Shown: positions 35,335-49,400, numbered from the stretch's first letter. The stretch: 64,000 nucleotides of DNA from Polytrichum commune (GCA_950295325.1 OX485804.1:38440001-38504000); one strand, 5' to 3'. Notes: a model not told the origin generated them from the letters alone. Translations and numbers: made by a program.

Positions 35335-35725
35335 GCGCCCATGCCCATGCCCATACCCACCCATGCCCATGGGTTTTGGGTGGGCATGGGTGCAATATTA
35401 TTGTTCATGGGCGGGCATGGGTGGGCATGGCTGAGCTATTATTGTTCATGGGTGGGCATGGGTGGGCATGGCTGCGATATTATTGTTCATGGGTGGGCAT
35501 GGGTGGGGCACAATTACACAATTACACAATTACACAATACACATTACATAATTTTTGAATACATGGGCGCAATTTGAATAGCATGGGTGGGCATGGGTGG
35601 GCATGGGTGGGCACATGTCATGCTATGTGTGGGCATGGGTGGGCATGGGTGCGCACATGTCATGCTATGGGTGGGCATGGGTGGGCATAGGTTGCTGCTG
35701 ATGGGCATGGTCTGGGTATGGGTGC
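35335..35725. repeat. G-rich minisatellite with quadruplex-type motifs
   Basis: Three 41-bp units (anchors at 35400, 35441 and 35482) and two ~42-bp units (anchors at 35612 and 35654) are built on GTGGGCATGG. GGGTGGGCATGGGTGGG, a canonical four-run G-quadruplex pattern, occurs several times (for example 35450-35466 and 35491-35507). The left edge carries the complementary C-rich version. The open frames on both strands here are repeat artefacts. It lies ~0.7 kb upstream of the EYA start codon. Confidence 0.85.
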
Positions 35726-36435
35726 AATTAGAAAGGAAAATGTTGGGCTCTGGTGTAGTGATATTGAACATGTGGATGCCTCCTTCAGATGCTTGTTGTG
35801 AAGAGAGTCAGTGTGACATACCATCCCACATATGATTAGCATGTGTAGCGTGGCAAAGACTCCCCCCTCCAACTGAAAAAATATTCATTGTTGACATTTT
35901 TATCTCTGTCAACCAATGAGCGGCATTAATACCATAGTTCCAAGGCGGTTCTAGAGAAAGCCGTTATCAACCTCACAAATATCTGTCACCAAAGGTGGGT
36001 GAACTCCCATGACGTGGCAGACACAAAAGTGAGGCCTTCCTTCCCCATACGTCCGTCCTTCTGTCCGTTGCAGGACGAACGACTGTGTTCGTTCGTTGGT
36101 ACGCGAGGACACGCGTGCGAGCAGGATGGCGAGGGGTGGGTGGAGGTCCAAGATCCAGCCGCTGCGTGCAGAATCAATTGTATCAGAAGCGGACTGATCA
36201 AAGAAAGGCTCCGTGTAAGGAAGGAGTTGGTTTCTGGCAGAAAGCGTCGAAGCATTTCTCGGAGCTGGTGAAAAACAAGGACTTCTCGTCGTCTCTCTCG
36301 GCGGCATTGGCATCGGAGAGTTGGAAGGGAAGAGTGGAAAGCAGACTCGTAAGGGAAGGACGACGGAGAGGGAGAGGGGGAGAGGGGGAAGAGAGGGGGG
36401 GGAAGTGAGTCAGCCCATGAGCGTCATCATGCGCC

Positions 36436-39400
36436 ATGGACTCTTCATCGGGCCCTACGACTACTCTGCTGGACGGCCTCTTTTGTCCTATTACTCTTCC
36501 TCTTCCTCCTGCTCCTCAGCAGACCTGCTCTTCTCCACCCTTGCATTGCCAGGTGTCCGCTTGCTCCTTTTTGGTACTCCGATGAATGTTACTCATCGCC
36601 GCCTGCATCTTTCCTGCATTTGGCTCCTCTCCTCTCTGTGTGTGCCTTCAATTCTGTGTGTGCTGCGACGGAACCGGATCTGCTTGTGAGATTCTGGCTT
36701 GGAATCTGGGTGTGGTCGAGATAGGATTTTGTGGGTTTTTGAACGTGGGCCTAAGTTTGCGCCGGGCGGTGATTGGAGTAACAAACCTATAAGGTTGGTG
36801 GCGAGGTGTTGGGGGGGTTGTGGGTTCTTCATTTTGGGTTTGAAATTGTGAATTGTATTGGCAGAAATTATTGTGGGTTTTGAATGTGGGCTTAAGTTCC
36901 CACCGGGCGGTGATTGGAGTTAATAAGCTTGCTGGCAAGGTATTGCTGGGGTGGGTTTTGTCATTTTGGGTTTGGAATTTTGAATCGGGTTGGGTTTGGA
37001 GATATTTTTTTGTCGGTTTGGAATGTGGGCTCAAGTTTCCATCGGGCTGCCGGACGGTGATTGGAGTTAATTAACCTATACGTTGCTGGCAAGGTATTTG
37101 CTTTGGATTTAGACTCCTGCGTTAAGTTGGGGTTTGGATAGATTTTCGTTGGTTTTGAGTGTGGGACTAAGTTTGCACTGGGGTGGTGATTGGAATGACA
37201 AACCTGTAAGTTGCTCGCAAGTTATTTGGGGCAGTTGTGGGTTTTTCATTTGTGTTATTGGCTCCTGTTATGGTTGCTTAATTGCTTGGTTTTTGCAGGC
37301 AAAGCGACCTCGGCTTACTCCTTGCTGCGACGACACACAACTACAAAACCCCGTCAGTGAGCAGGTTTTCTTTGACCACAGTGGCATGGGCTTGGAAATC
37401 CGGTTTGGAATATTGAGTTTGTGTGTTTATTAGTTTTTTTATCCGAGCCTTGATTGTATAGCTTTTCTCTGTGTAGGCCTTCATCGAGTGGGGTTTTGGC
37501 GTGGAGTGATGATGGTTTGAAGCTGGTTTGTTGTTTGTGAAGGGAAGTATATTGGCTGAGGAGGGTTTACATTCCGTTCTTGGCGATTCTATAGTGCTAC
37601 AAGAATTTACAAGCATGCCCCCCAATGCGAAAGATGGGCATTCATCACACAGCTCAATTATTCAATCGAGGTCACAATCAACTGCTACTTATTCTTTTGA
37701 ATCATCTCTCGACAGAAGTTGTGGAAGCTGGGTTAATTGTTTGTTATCACAAGTGCACAGGGGCACTTTTGCTTTGTTTTGTTTGCGAAGATGTTTTGTA
37801 TTGTGTAGGAAGATCATGCAAGTTCTGTTTTCTAGGTTTACAGTTTCAGTACAGCTCCTTTCAAGAGAATGCACTTATGCAACTTGTGTAAGTCCTAACT
37901 TGATCTAAATATCTTAACAGAGCCGTGCAAGTAATTGATCTTTGTGTATGTTCTTCTTTGTCCAGGTATACGGAAGCTGAAATGGCAGCCGAGCCCTTAC
38001 TTGGTGTCGCAAATTGGCTCAATTGTCCTCCATCTGCTTTAAGGATGCCGAGTGGTACCTTGTCTACCCCAGCTCCAAAGTATCACGCCCACAGTGAGCA
38101 CACTGCCCCTATCTTCATTTCTATTGTCCAGGATGTTGTTGTGAACTCCTTTCATTGTCACATAGTATAGAAGCACCATAAGCAATACGAAGGCGTGATT
38201 TGTGCTTATTGCAGCATGTGTTGTTTCATTTGTGCCAACACCATGAGAGTGGTGTAAAATGTCTTTTCGTATTGCAGGATCAACAAGCTTGTTGGTCGTG
38301 TTTGTGAAGATGTAGGTCAGTAGAATCTAGACCTAGAAGCCTGAGGTAACCACATGGAATTTACACAATCATATGGGTTGTAGACATGTGTATGTGGAAC
38401 CACAGGTTTGGAGGGTTTGCCGGTTGTTTCCTTGGTGAGGTTGATGAGAACAGGAGGTCTTTTCTTTTAGCACAGGGCTTACACTATGTGATCGACACCC
38501 TGTAGAAATAGTATGATACATATGCATCGTAATTTAACATGATATTTGGATGGCTCGCAGAAGTTCAAGATTCTGTGCCAGTATTGAACAAGGCGCTAAG
38601 TGGTGCAGAAGTGCCACATGGAGAGCAGGGGCAAACCAATTCTTCTGATTCAGTTTTATTTGTATGGGATCTAGATGAAACTCTCATCATCTTTCAGACT
38701 CTATCAAATGGGAAATTTGCTGAACTCTTTCAGGGCTCAAAGGATCCAAGGGTGGGAAGTGACCTTGGGCGAAGGTGGGAGTCGCTCATACTTGATGTCT
38801 GCGATGACTACTTTTTTTATAAGCAGGTTGGATCCTACACTGAATATCTACTTATTGAGAATTTTGTTGCATTTTGTTTTCAATCTCAGATTTGTCTATT
38901 TGGAATCCTTGTTATCTTTGGATGTGTATGTTTTGCGAATGAAATTTTTGAAGCCAAATAGAAGTGGACTGTACATTCATCTCAGGAAGGCCCATTCAAA
39001 GACTAGTTTATCCCCTTTTTCTTTTAGTTGTCATAAATACAATTTGTAGCCCTCCAATTTGTGTGGAAACAATGCTTAACCTGGAATCTGTGTACATATG
39101 TCAAACCAGGTGGAGGATTATAATGAGCCAAACTTGATGTCATTGCAAGACTTTGATGATGGTGTGGATTTGAGCCTATATGACTTTGAAAGGGATCATC
39201 TGACAGTACCAGTGGATGCAGCCAACAAGCGCAAATTAGCCTATCGCCACCGCTACATAGCAGATCTGTATTCAAATGTAAAAAAAAAAGGGAAAAAAAA
39301 GAAAAAAACCTTCTATGGACAAACTCTTTGAATTGTTTACTGATGTATTGAGAAGAGTGACAATGTTGTCTGGTGTTGATTGCACAAAAGCTGATGTAGC

Positions 39401-40604
39401 TCCTGCTGATTGGCTTCATTCAGGGTTTGGAGAAACTTTTAACTCACGATCAAATGACAGAGTGGCGGAGCCTCTATGCAGCCACAGATAGGTATACGGA
39501 CGGCTGGCTGACAGCAGGTAAAGTGTGTCTCATCTTTCATTCTGTTAGTATTATGTACTGTAATAGGGAGACCTAGTACAAGCGTCAGTACTGTAGAGGG
39601 TGCTCTATTTCATCTTTACAAGTTATGGAATGTAGTTCCATGTGAGATGTAACTTGGTTCAACCAATGCATGAATGACACATGGCAATCTTGAGGAGGAA
39701 ACAATTGTCTTCTGTCAGAATAGAGCCTTCTATGGTAATGTCAATTTCTACTGTTACTTTACTCCTGCAGAGTCTTGGCTTTTTGTCCTCTAAAGTTTTC
39801 TGGCTAGCCCTGCTTTGGATGTCAATCATTGCAGGTGTTGAGATGATTCTAACAAGAAGATTGTGGGGTTGTTGTGGCTGGTTTAAGGTAGGGAGTTGTT
39901 GGATGAATGCGAAAGAATTAATCGAAGGTTGAACAAACAAGGAAGCGATATTGGTTCATCCAAGACCACCGATTGTGACCCTATACTCACAGCAAATACT
40001 TTTGTCAGCCATTATAACATTCTAGTCACATCAGGAACCCTGGTGCCAAGCCTTGTGAAGTGTTTGCTTTTCCGCCTTGACAAATACTTTCATCACTTTA
40101 ACAGTAAGTTCTCATACCTATACCCAATCTGAGATGTTCTTGTTTGGTTAATGCTCGCGAGTCTATGCACTTTTTACCAGTTTGTATGGTTCTCAAAAAC
40201 TTGAAAGCGGACTGTTCCATTCCCACCCTATCATGAAGTTTTGAAATCAGCACGGATGGGATTTACATGTAACACTCTTGTTAGCCTTTTCTGTGTGAGG
40301 TTTTGGAATCAACATGATATTATGGGTTTTTTAATCTTCTGCAGTATATAGCTCTCGGGAGGTTGGCAAGTTGCAGTGTTTCCAATGGGTCAAGGAGCGA
40401 GTGGAAAGACTTCCCTTAAAATTCTGTGTGATTGGAGATGGAATAGATGAATGTGAAGCTGCTCATGTGTTAACCTGGCCCTTTGTGAAGATAAATATTG
40501 GACCTTATGCCGTCCATCGGTTGCCAACTATGTCAATAGATATCTTGGATCACTACATTAAAGTTATTTATGATCCTGTAGATAAATCTCAGGCAAGTGC
40601 TTAG
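36436..40604 (+). CDS. EYA: EYES ABSENT homologue, HAD-type protein phosphatase
   Basis: Nine exons join in phase: 36436-36552, 37299-37364, 37543-37670, 37966-38093, 38561-38826, 39110-39277, 39424-39517, 39888-40103 and 40345-40604 (1443 nt, 480 residues). The ATG has a GCGCCATGG context. The EYA domain starts near residue 180 and has the nucleophile motif FVWDLDET (D183, D185). It also has plant-type EYA segments such as CDDYFFYKQVEDYNEP and KRKLAYRHR, LVTSGT (T370) as HAD motif II, and IGDGIDE (D426) as the metal-binding motif. The family removes phosphate from tyrosine and acts with transcription partners in animals; its role in plants is less clear. Exons 5-9 are firm. Exons 1-4, which encode a Pro/Ser-rich, poorly conserved N-terminus, rest on phase and splice-site fit. 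Arabidopsis EYA lacks this extension. Confidence 0.9.
36720..37215 (+). repeat. Tandem repeat in EYA intron 1, four diverged copies
   Basis: The phrase 'cgggcggtgattggagt' and its neighbours recur near 36769, 36910, 37057 and 37187, giving a unit of about 130-147 bp. All copies lie between exons 1 and 2. Reading frames crossing them are not conserved between copies. Confidence 0.8.
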
Positions 40605-43188
40605 AGATTGGGGATTTAAGTTGTACAGGTGTAACTATAGATACTGTACAGCTGTAGTACTATGCATATATATGCACATGCACGCACACACGCACGCACA
40701 CACACGCACACATATATACTTTGTCAAGAGTGGTGCATAGACCTTTCTCAAAACATTGGATAATCTTCATACAACTCCATCACACCATATACTTCCATGT
40801 AACAGTCTTTCATGGCTTTGTGTCAGATTTTTATGTGGTTAATCTTAATTTTTATGTGAAGTGTGTCTTTGATTTCCTACATATGTTCTGGGTGGAGTTG
40901 GGAGGAATCATGGCAGGAAAGTGGTTTACTGGCATTTGCTGTTGAGATATGAGTCTGAAGACTATAGTGCAGCTATGAATTTTTTAGCTTGCTGGGACCA
41001 ATTGTTTTGTTGAAGCTGATGTGTACTCTGCTTCTGCTACTCGGTTGCTCTAATTAGGTGTATTTGGGTGGATTTGGAGGTCTTGTATCCTATCTGTATT
41101 TCGTAGTTGGCAACCTATGTACACAAAGATAAGATGCCTCGTGTACATTCTCATTGCATCTAAAATTCAGAAGGCTAATGAAAGATTATTACAATAACAG
41201 GGTTTGCCATATAGCATTGTGTGGGCCAAATTTCAATACCAAGAACAAAGGTGAAACAATTCCATATTGTTTTATAGTTGTTTTGATTATTCTTTCGGTG
41301 TAAGTATCAATACCTATTACCTAAACAAACTCTTTCTAACAGATGTTTGAATGTCCTTCCAATTTAATGTTAGTAGTTTGTATTCTGGGTGCTATATTGC
41401 TCAAAGTCCTTGTAAATTTGTCCTTGATGTAATTATTTCCTATGCTGTTGATATAATAGTGCAGAAGCAACAGTCTTGTTGAAATTCACAATAGGTAAAC
41501 CTAGTGTCTAGGTGTATATAATTTTGTGCATGTATAGCTAATTGAATGCTGATGATCTTAAGGAAAGCACATAATGCAGATGCACCTATTTTGGTTTGTG
41601 ATGTAATTTGGACACCTCAATATTAACAGTATAATGGAGACATACGGTACATGGTTTCCAAAAGAATGAAAATTAAACAGAGGTGTAGGATGTCCTGTTT
41701 GCACACACAACAAGTCCACCCTCTAGTATACCATATTGAAGACAAGTGAGTGGAAATCCCAATATAGACAAGGCCATCATGGATTTGCTAATTTCACACA
41801 TTACTAAACTATATATAAGCGTTGCAGGCGAGCCTACTATGTCATTTATGATCCCATACTCTCAAAATCATGAGATTTTGGTCAAGCTCATTTAAAGTCA
41901 TTTAAGAAACATTATTCAATGTGAAAGTTGGGAGCATGACCTAGATGGGAAACACAAATGCATCCCCTATATGACCACTATGAGGTTTACAACATTTCAA
42001 ATTAATTTTTTAAGATTTTGTGATATAATTCAAATAATTTGAAACCCACAACTTTCAAATGCACTTTGAAAGGCTAATCCAACAAGTTGACACATAAATA
42101 TGACCACTATATATACTATATAGGACTGAACTCACCTAACATTCCAATGCCAAGGAAGTTCGCTTATACAAGATGTTTTAATATTTCATCAATTGGTGAT
42201 CATCATGCCAAGATTGGGTATAGGCATATTTTAGTTTATTATGTTTGTTGATTGGATGTGGAGTGAAACACATCCATGTGTACTACCTGGATGCATTGGT
42301 GTTACATCTCCATGTACAATATTTATGTTTCATATTGGCCAATTGTATTCCAAGTGTTGTGCTCTTTGGTCAAGAGGGTTGCAAATTTGAACTCTCCTAG
42401 GTATTAAGTAGTGTATTGAACCAAAATTATTAGTTACATGAGTTGAATGTGAGATTGCATATGCTCAAGGTTGCCTAGGGCTCTTTGGAGAGAACCTCTT
42501 AACCATAGATAGTGTAGCTCCACATCATATGCAAACAACTTAGCCAACATATCACAACACCTCTCTTATTTGCAAGACCAAATCGCCAAACTTGAACGTT
42601 TCAAAGATTGAGCATGCATGGAACATAGTATCCTCAATTGTGCCATCACCAATATCCCCCATAAAATCAAACCAAAATCCGACACATTTCAAATTGAACT
42701 ACAATCTCACCTACAAAAGACAAACATTCTCCGCCCTCTCCCAAACAAAGCCTACAGTTATCCCAGAATCCACCTCATCTCTACCATCAACAACCCATCC
42801 AACAAACCACAACACTACAAAAACTCAAGATCAAAGCCACCCTCCTTACCCGATATGGTCAACACTAAAAGCCGCCCATGAGTGTGATGCACCTTATGTG
42901 CGGCCCCATTCTCAATACCATGTATCAAGAAATTGGATCAAGCAATAGTACAACTTGTGAAAGAAATATGTACCTCCACCCCTAACACCATTGTCCACAT
43001 GGCCCAAAGTATCTTTGACACCAACGCCCACTCCTTCCTACCAACATACACCTACATGTTAGCCTCCCAACTATGCAATGCCCTCAACAACAACTTTGGG
43101 CGCCTTGGTATGATATAATGAGGCCTCACCTGCCACATGACCAATAAACTTAGTGCCCTCCACACCCTCCCTAAACTCATACCACAAG
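40605..43188. other. Downstream of EYA; no gene recognised
   Basis: T-rich sequence that probably includes the EYA 3' UTR. Overlapping 118- and 87-codon frames at 42592-42948 and a 61-codon frame at 42933-43118 are Thr/Pro/Asn-rich and may be a worn element ORF. I recognise no domain. Confidence 0.4.
40664..40718. repeat. CA/CG microsatellite
   Basis: A run of ATATATGCACATG followed by CACG/CACA units, just 3' of the EYA stop codon and probably inside its 3' UTR. Confidence 0.85.
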
Positions 43189-43414
43189 CAATGATCGGGG
43201 AGATTTATGGGCATAATCGGTTGGGATCCTAGTGTTTGCAAGGCCAACCGGCTACAGGTTGACATCCTCCAGTTTTCCTTTAGTAAATTGGGGTATATTC
43301 TATAAATTCGTCTAAAATGATCAATGATTTTCTTGCAGTCTTGAACTTCAACCAGTTATTTCTCAAACTCAACTAGTTCATTTGTAACTAACTACCGGTT
43401 CTCCCCGATCATTG
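43189..43414 (-). mobile_element. MITE with perfect 15-bp inverted ends, family copy 3
   Basis: CAATGATCGGGGAGA at 43189-43203 is the exact inverse of 43400-43414. The 226-bp body matches, inverted, the elements at 1219-1456 and 29735-29970. ACCACA lies near both ends but not flush with them, so the target duplication is uncertain. Non-coding. Confidence 0.75.
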
Positions 43415-46400
43415 ACCACATGCATGCCTCCACAAGGTTCTTCCGGATAAACATCCATCTCAGAATAAACATAATTGATTTCCCATATTGCATATTCCCC
43501 CTCAAACAACTCTGACACGACCCAACCTCCATAGGAGGGAATGCTTATCATGTGAGTAGTGGTGAGCGATGAGCGATAAGTGGAAAATTATGACCATTGT
43601 AGGGAAAAACGAAGTTTGAAATTATATGCACAAACGTCTTATAACCATGGCATTTGGTGTGGCCAAAATTTTAATATCCATCATTCCAAGAATATGCAAT
43701 TCTCATATTCGAGGAATGATTTTCAATTCTTATCATTAGTTCAATATTCAACCTTCTTGGAAAACATTCCACAACCTTATAAAACAAATGGATTGACAAT
43801 GAACTTGTGAATTTTAACCTTGAAGCATGCTCTATAAGTGCACAAAATGTATGGTGGTGAATAACATTAGTGGTAATAGGTATAAATATCATGTGTATTA
43901 TATTCAATAGCTGAAATACAAGGCATTGTCACACAAACACGGACTATGAGCGAAAAAATTGGTATGTATGTTGAAGCTTGGAAACATGCTCATATACTAG
44001 GATTCCTCCTCATCCCCTTCCTTAGCAACATCGTCTATGAAAGGGTTACGAACTAGTCATTTAAATTTATGGCAAAGGACCGATGTTCAAGAGGCAGCCA
44101 TAACTCGAGTGGCACTCTTTGCATATGGAAGGAGAACAAATAAGGTGGGGAGCGACATGATGGCCATCATTATTATGCAAAAATGATTCACAATAGCCAT
44201 ATGTTTGAATTTGAATAAATCTTCACAAATTTCCTTAACAATGAAGGAATGAAAATGCAAAAAAATTACTAAATTCAAACTTATTTGTTGATGCGAGATT
44301 GTTTAGCAATTGTATGAGGGCGTCATCATTATCAAATGCCAATGTATGAGATGCAAGTGCCGATGAAGAAGGAGGTGGAGCATAACACATGGAAGCTAGG
44401 ATGTCATCAAATATGGCTTTATCACCTTCGTAAGCAACAAGGTGGCATCCACTTAGTTTGCAAGCTTCAATGGTTGCACCTACAATCCATCTTTTGATGA
44501 AAATTTTATAAAGAATAAAAATGAAACCAACATTCATTATTGATGTGAAGAAGTTTAAAAATAAATAAATATTTTGTGGATGCATACACATCAAGTACCA
44601 CGCCTCCGGGTTTTGTTAGAGCCTTGATTAGGATTTGCATAGGATCATGGTATTTTTCTTGTTCTGCTCTCTATGGGACCTTCCCGTGCATGAGTTGAGG
44701 TGATGTTTTGGTTCGATGGAAGAAGATGTTGGTCTCACCGACATTATTTTTATTGAAAGTAATTTGCACTGGAGGACTCTTCTTGTGTACAAATAAGAGA
44801 ATGCAAAAATGTCACGCATATACTATTTTGAATACAATAGTTGTGCAAATGCCACTTGAAGTACATAAACATAAATAATAAATATGCTATTAATGGATAT
44901 AATGACATTATGAATGGAACAAAAAAATGGACGTACTCTCAAATTGATACCAATTCCGGAACACAACGGCAAAGCATTAATGCTCCACCAATCTTTGGCA
45001 ATCAAAAAATCATAGGTTGTTGCATGAGATCTCACATCTTCCCTAATAACTTTAATTTTGGGTAGAAATATAGGCATGCACCCATCATCATGAAATTAAG
45101 ACTGAGAAAACTAAATACTACCTTGACATGTAGTTGGTCATGCACATTCTAGGTACAAATCGATGATGGAGGGAATGACACATTCGGCACAAGAACTTCC
45201 TCAGGCAAATCTACAACAATGAGATCAAAATTTGCATCTTTGCTTGACACACTCATAGGTATATAAAATCATGTGCATAAATAAACAACTTATTAAAATC
45301 ATTGTGTGAAACTCATTGGGTTAAGTGTTTAGTAACATATTTTGAAATTTACTCTATTAAAAAATTGAAAGGTTTCCACTATGACAAGTCGAATATTTGT
45401 TCCATTCTATGTCATTGTGACTATGGAAGTAAGCTTCCCTATAACAAAGGTAGGAGGCAATACTTCCTTTGTAGATATCCTAGTCATTTGCACACAATAA
45501 TCTTGTTCGCAAGGTCCGCATAATCCTTCATTTTACATGTTTATGAGACGACATGTTATTGTGTTCCACATGTTCCCAAGACCACAAATTCTTGAGAAAG
45601 AATGATGGTAGATTTTGAATCATGTTTGCGTTTTCTACCAAAATTCAATACTATACTATATTATTTTTTGGAGGAATTAACTTCAAAAAGGGAACATCAT
45701 TAATAAGAAAGGTCCTTTCTTATTCCTCTTTTGCAATACAAAAATGAGTGGGCATTCCAAAAACCTAGGACATGACTATGATTTTTATAGAAGCCAACTT
45801 TTCATATGGGATGTTTTGAAGATACAAAAATCATTGGATTTATCAACCCACGCTGATCAACACTAAGGCAAAATCTAATGAATAATTGCGCCCTTCATCA
45901 TCAATTCCTACCATAAATATTATAATGAATTCCAATTGAAAAGATTAAATTCATGACAAAAAAAAATCATCATAAATAAAGTGAAATAATTCATGTATTT
46001 AAACAACTTCAAGAATAATTATTGCGATGAATACAGTAATAAATAAATCACATCACATTATTCAACCTATAAAGAACATGCTTAATGATTGAGTTTGCTT
46101 CCAAAAAACTAGTGAGGTTGGTAGATTTGTAAATGGTGGATTTCCTTTTGTTATTGTTAGAATTTTATTTTTTCCATTTAGCAAACTTCTTCACTTTTTC
46201 TTATGTAATCTGAAAGTAATAGTGCACTTGTGGATCATGTAATACTCTCCATATCATCTTTCATGAATTCAAATTCCCTAACAATGATTGTATCCACCTA
46301 CATCATAACAATTATCAATACACAAGCCATGCATTTTCCAAAAAATTACTATCATGTATGGAAATAGAAATAAACAAGTCCAAAATGCATCTATGCATCT

Positions 46401-49400
46401 AGTTTAGAGTCTTTGGTATCATTTGCTTCTGACTTTGAGGTGTTGTATTGAAAAATCCAAGAAAACCAATGCCAAGGCTAGAGGGTTGCATGTAAACATG
46501 GAACAAAAAGAAACCAATTAACAACAAAAAGACAAATAATATGAAAAGAAGACACGAGAAGTTGAAAAATATGAAAACTACTATGTGTAATATTGTTTAT
46601 AAAATTGGTTTGGAAGATTCATGAAATTACTAGAGGTAAAGTTCGACTATCATGAAATCGAGGCGTGGCACATATCAAGTTGGGTTTTAATAATCATGAT
46701 CTAATTTAAAAGGTTCATGAAAGTGGTAGAAAACTTTGGTAACATTGGTTAGAATGTTCATGAACTAGCTTGGAACCTTCATGAAATTGTTTTTGCACTT
46801 TTGCGAAGTCATCTTACCAAATGATTTTGGATAGTGTGTACAAGAACATACCTCTCGCATAAAACCATTTTTATTTGCGATATTCACCACTAGGAGCATC
46901 TTATCAAATTTTTTAAAACTGATCTAGCTACCTTAGTTGTAGCTTTGGTCATTTCTCCTTACTCTCCATTTGTAGATTATTTGTTGTTTGGAGTTTTTTC
47001 TTTGTACAACCTAGACACGTCATCCAAAGCCGCCACCACCTCTCTCTCTAGATAAGAATCACAAACCAATATCAATTACATACCAAAACCTTATTGACTT
47101 AAACATATTTTGTGCACATATTATCTACTCATATGACTTTGTTATTGTTGTCACCATTGCTTGTAGGTCCACGTATTTATAGGTGCACTATGGCACATAA
47201 CAATAAACCTTGTGCAACGTTATTTTTGGAAGGAGAGTATGAAACGCTCATACATGAGGCGTATTAGGAGTCTAGGGTGACTACCATAAGGTTGAATAAT
47301 GACATGTATCCCTTTGCTTGTATATTTTGTAAAGAAATACATAAAGACAAGAACATGATATCTTACAATGACCTTGCATTGTTGAAAATATACCCAATGT
47401 GGGAGAATACCAACCACGGAAAGCTTCACAAGATTGCTGATAAATATGGGAAGGTTTACTAGCTCAATATAGTGCGTAAGCCACCTATACCCATGTTAAG
47501 AAAGACATAAGATGCCATTCAATTTCTCCCCTCCAAATACCGTGATCTAAGCGCAAAGGCAACCCCAAAACCTCAAAACTTGCCGTCGTAAAGTAGTCCA
47601 AGGTGGAGGGTGAAATTTGTCGTTCAACATGTGAAGTTTAAAGTATCTGAAGATCCAAAAGCCTTTGAAGGATATGACAATAATGAAGATTCTGCAAATG
47701 CACGCTCTAAAAAATAGTTTGAAGCGCATTTGGCAAAAACAAACATTGATGAGAATACACCTTTAGTTGTTCAACCAATTTTCAAGGAACTAGAGTGCAA
47801 ATCTTAGGGCGTCAGGTCTGATGAAGAGGCTTTCCGGGTGGTCAGACACTTCATAATTTACAGGTGTGTCGTTCAAACCCGTTTCATACCGGTATACAAT
47901 TTCATTCAAGAGGAGATTTAAAGACATGTGTAGCTGAAGACCAAACTTAAGTTTCATGATGGCAACTCTGCCAATAATTTCTTCTCCACATGCCCTTGTT
48001 GAAATAAGTGGGTTGTACATCCTTATCACTAAGGCAAATGTTCAATTGATGCCCAAACACCTCATTGAAGATCCTCAAGCTTGTATTCACTTGCATAAGA
48101 TGTTGGAGAATGGGAGTATTGGATGAAAATTAGCGACATATTTGGCCATTAGTATCTCTACAGTAATTCGGTAAGAACAACATCTATCTTTTTATATCAT
48201 TCATTTTAATTTATTATTCTTATAATGCATTGTTTAGATTTTGTATTTAGATTGGAAGAATTTTCGTATGAAATATAGTAAATCACATAGTTTTGGTTGA
48301 ACTTTTGTAAAGTTATCGCAGTCGAAAAGAACACAAAACCCTCCTTGATAGGATGAAGAAGCATGTGTGATACTTCAATAGCAATTTTAACGTCCAGAGT
48401 ATGAGAAACTCGTGAATTTGAAAGATTACTTCAACTTCAAAATTGCGTCTAAGGATTACTAAGACATTAAAAAATTGTACAAAAATTGTTCAAAATAAAT
48501 TCAATAAACCCGAGGTTGTTAAATAAATGCGTGAAGATGTCCCTGGTATTTTGCATACTCAAGAAATGGTCTTTCTCCAATTTCTGCGGATCCTCATGGG
48601 CACACATGAAGCATGAATGGATAGAAATAAAGAAAAAATTATTATTAAATATCAGTATTGAACCCCTCTCACTTGAGGTTGACAACCTTTATATTTTAAA
48701 AGCTTTGTTAATCTTGGTTAGGACATTTGATGGTTACAAACGTTATTTTGTACATCATGCTAAAGGTTTCATATTGCAGTATATTCATAATATTATTTGG
48801 ATCAATAAGAAGTCCGTAGCATTGATCAATGTAGTGCATAATTTCTCTGCGATGGGTTGGACATCTTTCTTTGCCATCTACACTGCACTTGATATTTCAG
48901 CTATCTACATCAGATATAGTGATATTGTTTGGTTATGATCCAGGCAAATAAGTTGGAGTCATAGAAAAAATCAGGGCCTTTATCGAGATGATTTGTAAGG
49001 TCAACTAAACACTTATTAGCTTTCCAAGCGAAGATTGGTTTGCACTTCTTTTCTAGTTTACAAATAAATTATTCTAAGATTGACAAGTCTCGTGAAGAAA
49101 AATATCTTCGTTTATCTTTTTAAACGTTCAATTAGTCCAACACAAGCTTAGTTACCGTTGAATATGCAATTTAAAATTTTTTATGTAGTTTTTCTACTAA
49201 AGTTCAATATAAAGTGGCCTTAACTGTAATGTAATATTTAATATTTCTAACTATTTAAAAAAATGAGAATGAAATATATTTTTATAAGTTGCCTCAAAAA
49301 AATGCTTATAACTTCTAGTTGATTTTAAAATTGAAACAAAACTAAGCAGAATTAAAAAAGAACTTTAATATTTATTTACAAATATTAAAATTATAAACAA

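Noticed and set aside
35268-35872. Several overlapping Gly/His/Trp- or Pro/Cys-rich frames
   Set aside because: All are translations of the 41-42-bp minisatellite.
35951-36420. Overlapping frames of 79-120 codons upstream of EYA
   Set aside because: GC-rich leader or promoter sequence stays open by composition. Frames on both strands compete, and none joins the EYA exons in phase.
37625-37891. Cys- and Phe-rich frame in EYA that could splice to the exon at 37966
   Set aside because: The composition is what a T-rich intron gives when translated, and its start has no good acceptor in phase. The alternative exon 37543-37670 fits both neighbouring phases and is more protein-like.
38279-38313. 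Possible small exon between EYA exons 4 and 5
   Set aside because: It has a good acceptor (TTGCAG) and donor (GTAGGT), but its length breaks the phase into exon 5, whereas exon 4 joins exon 5 directly in frame.
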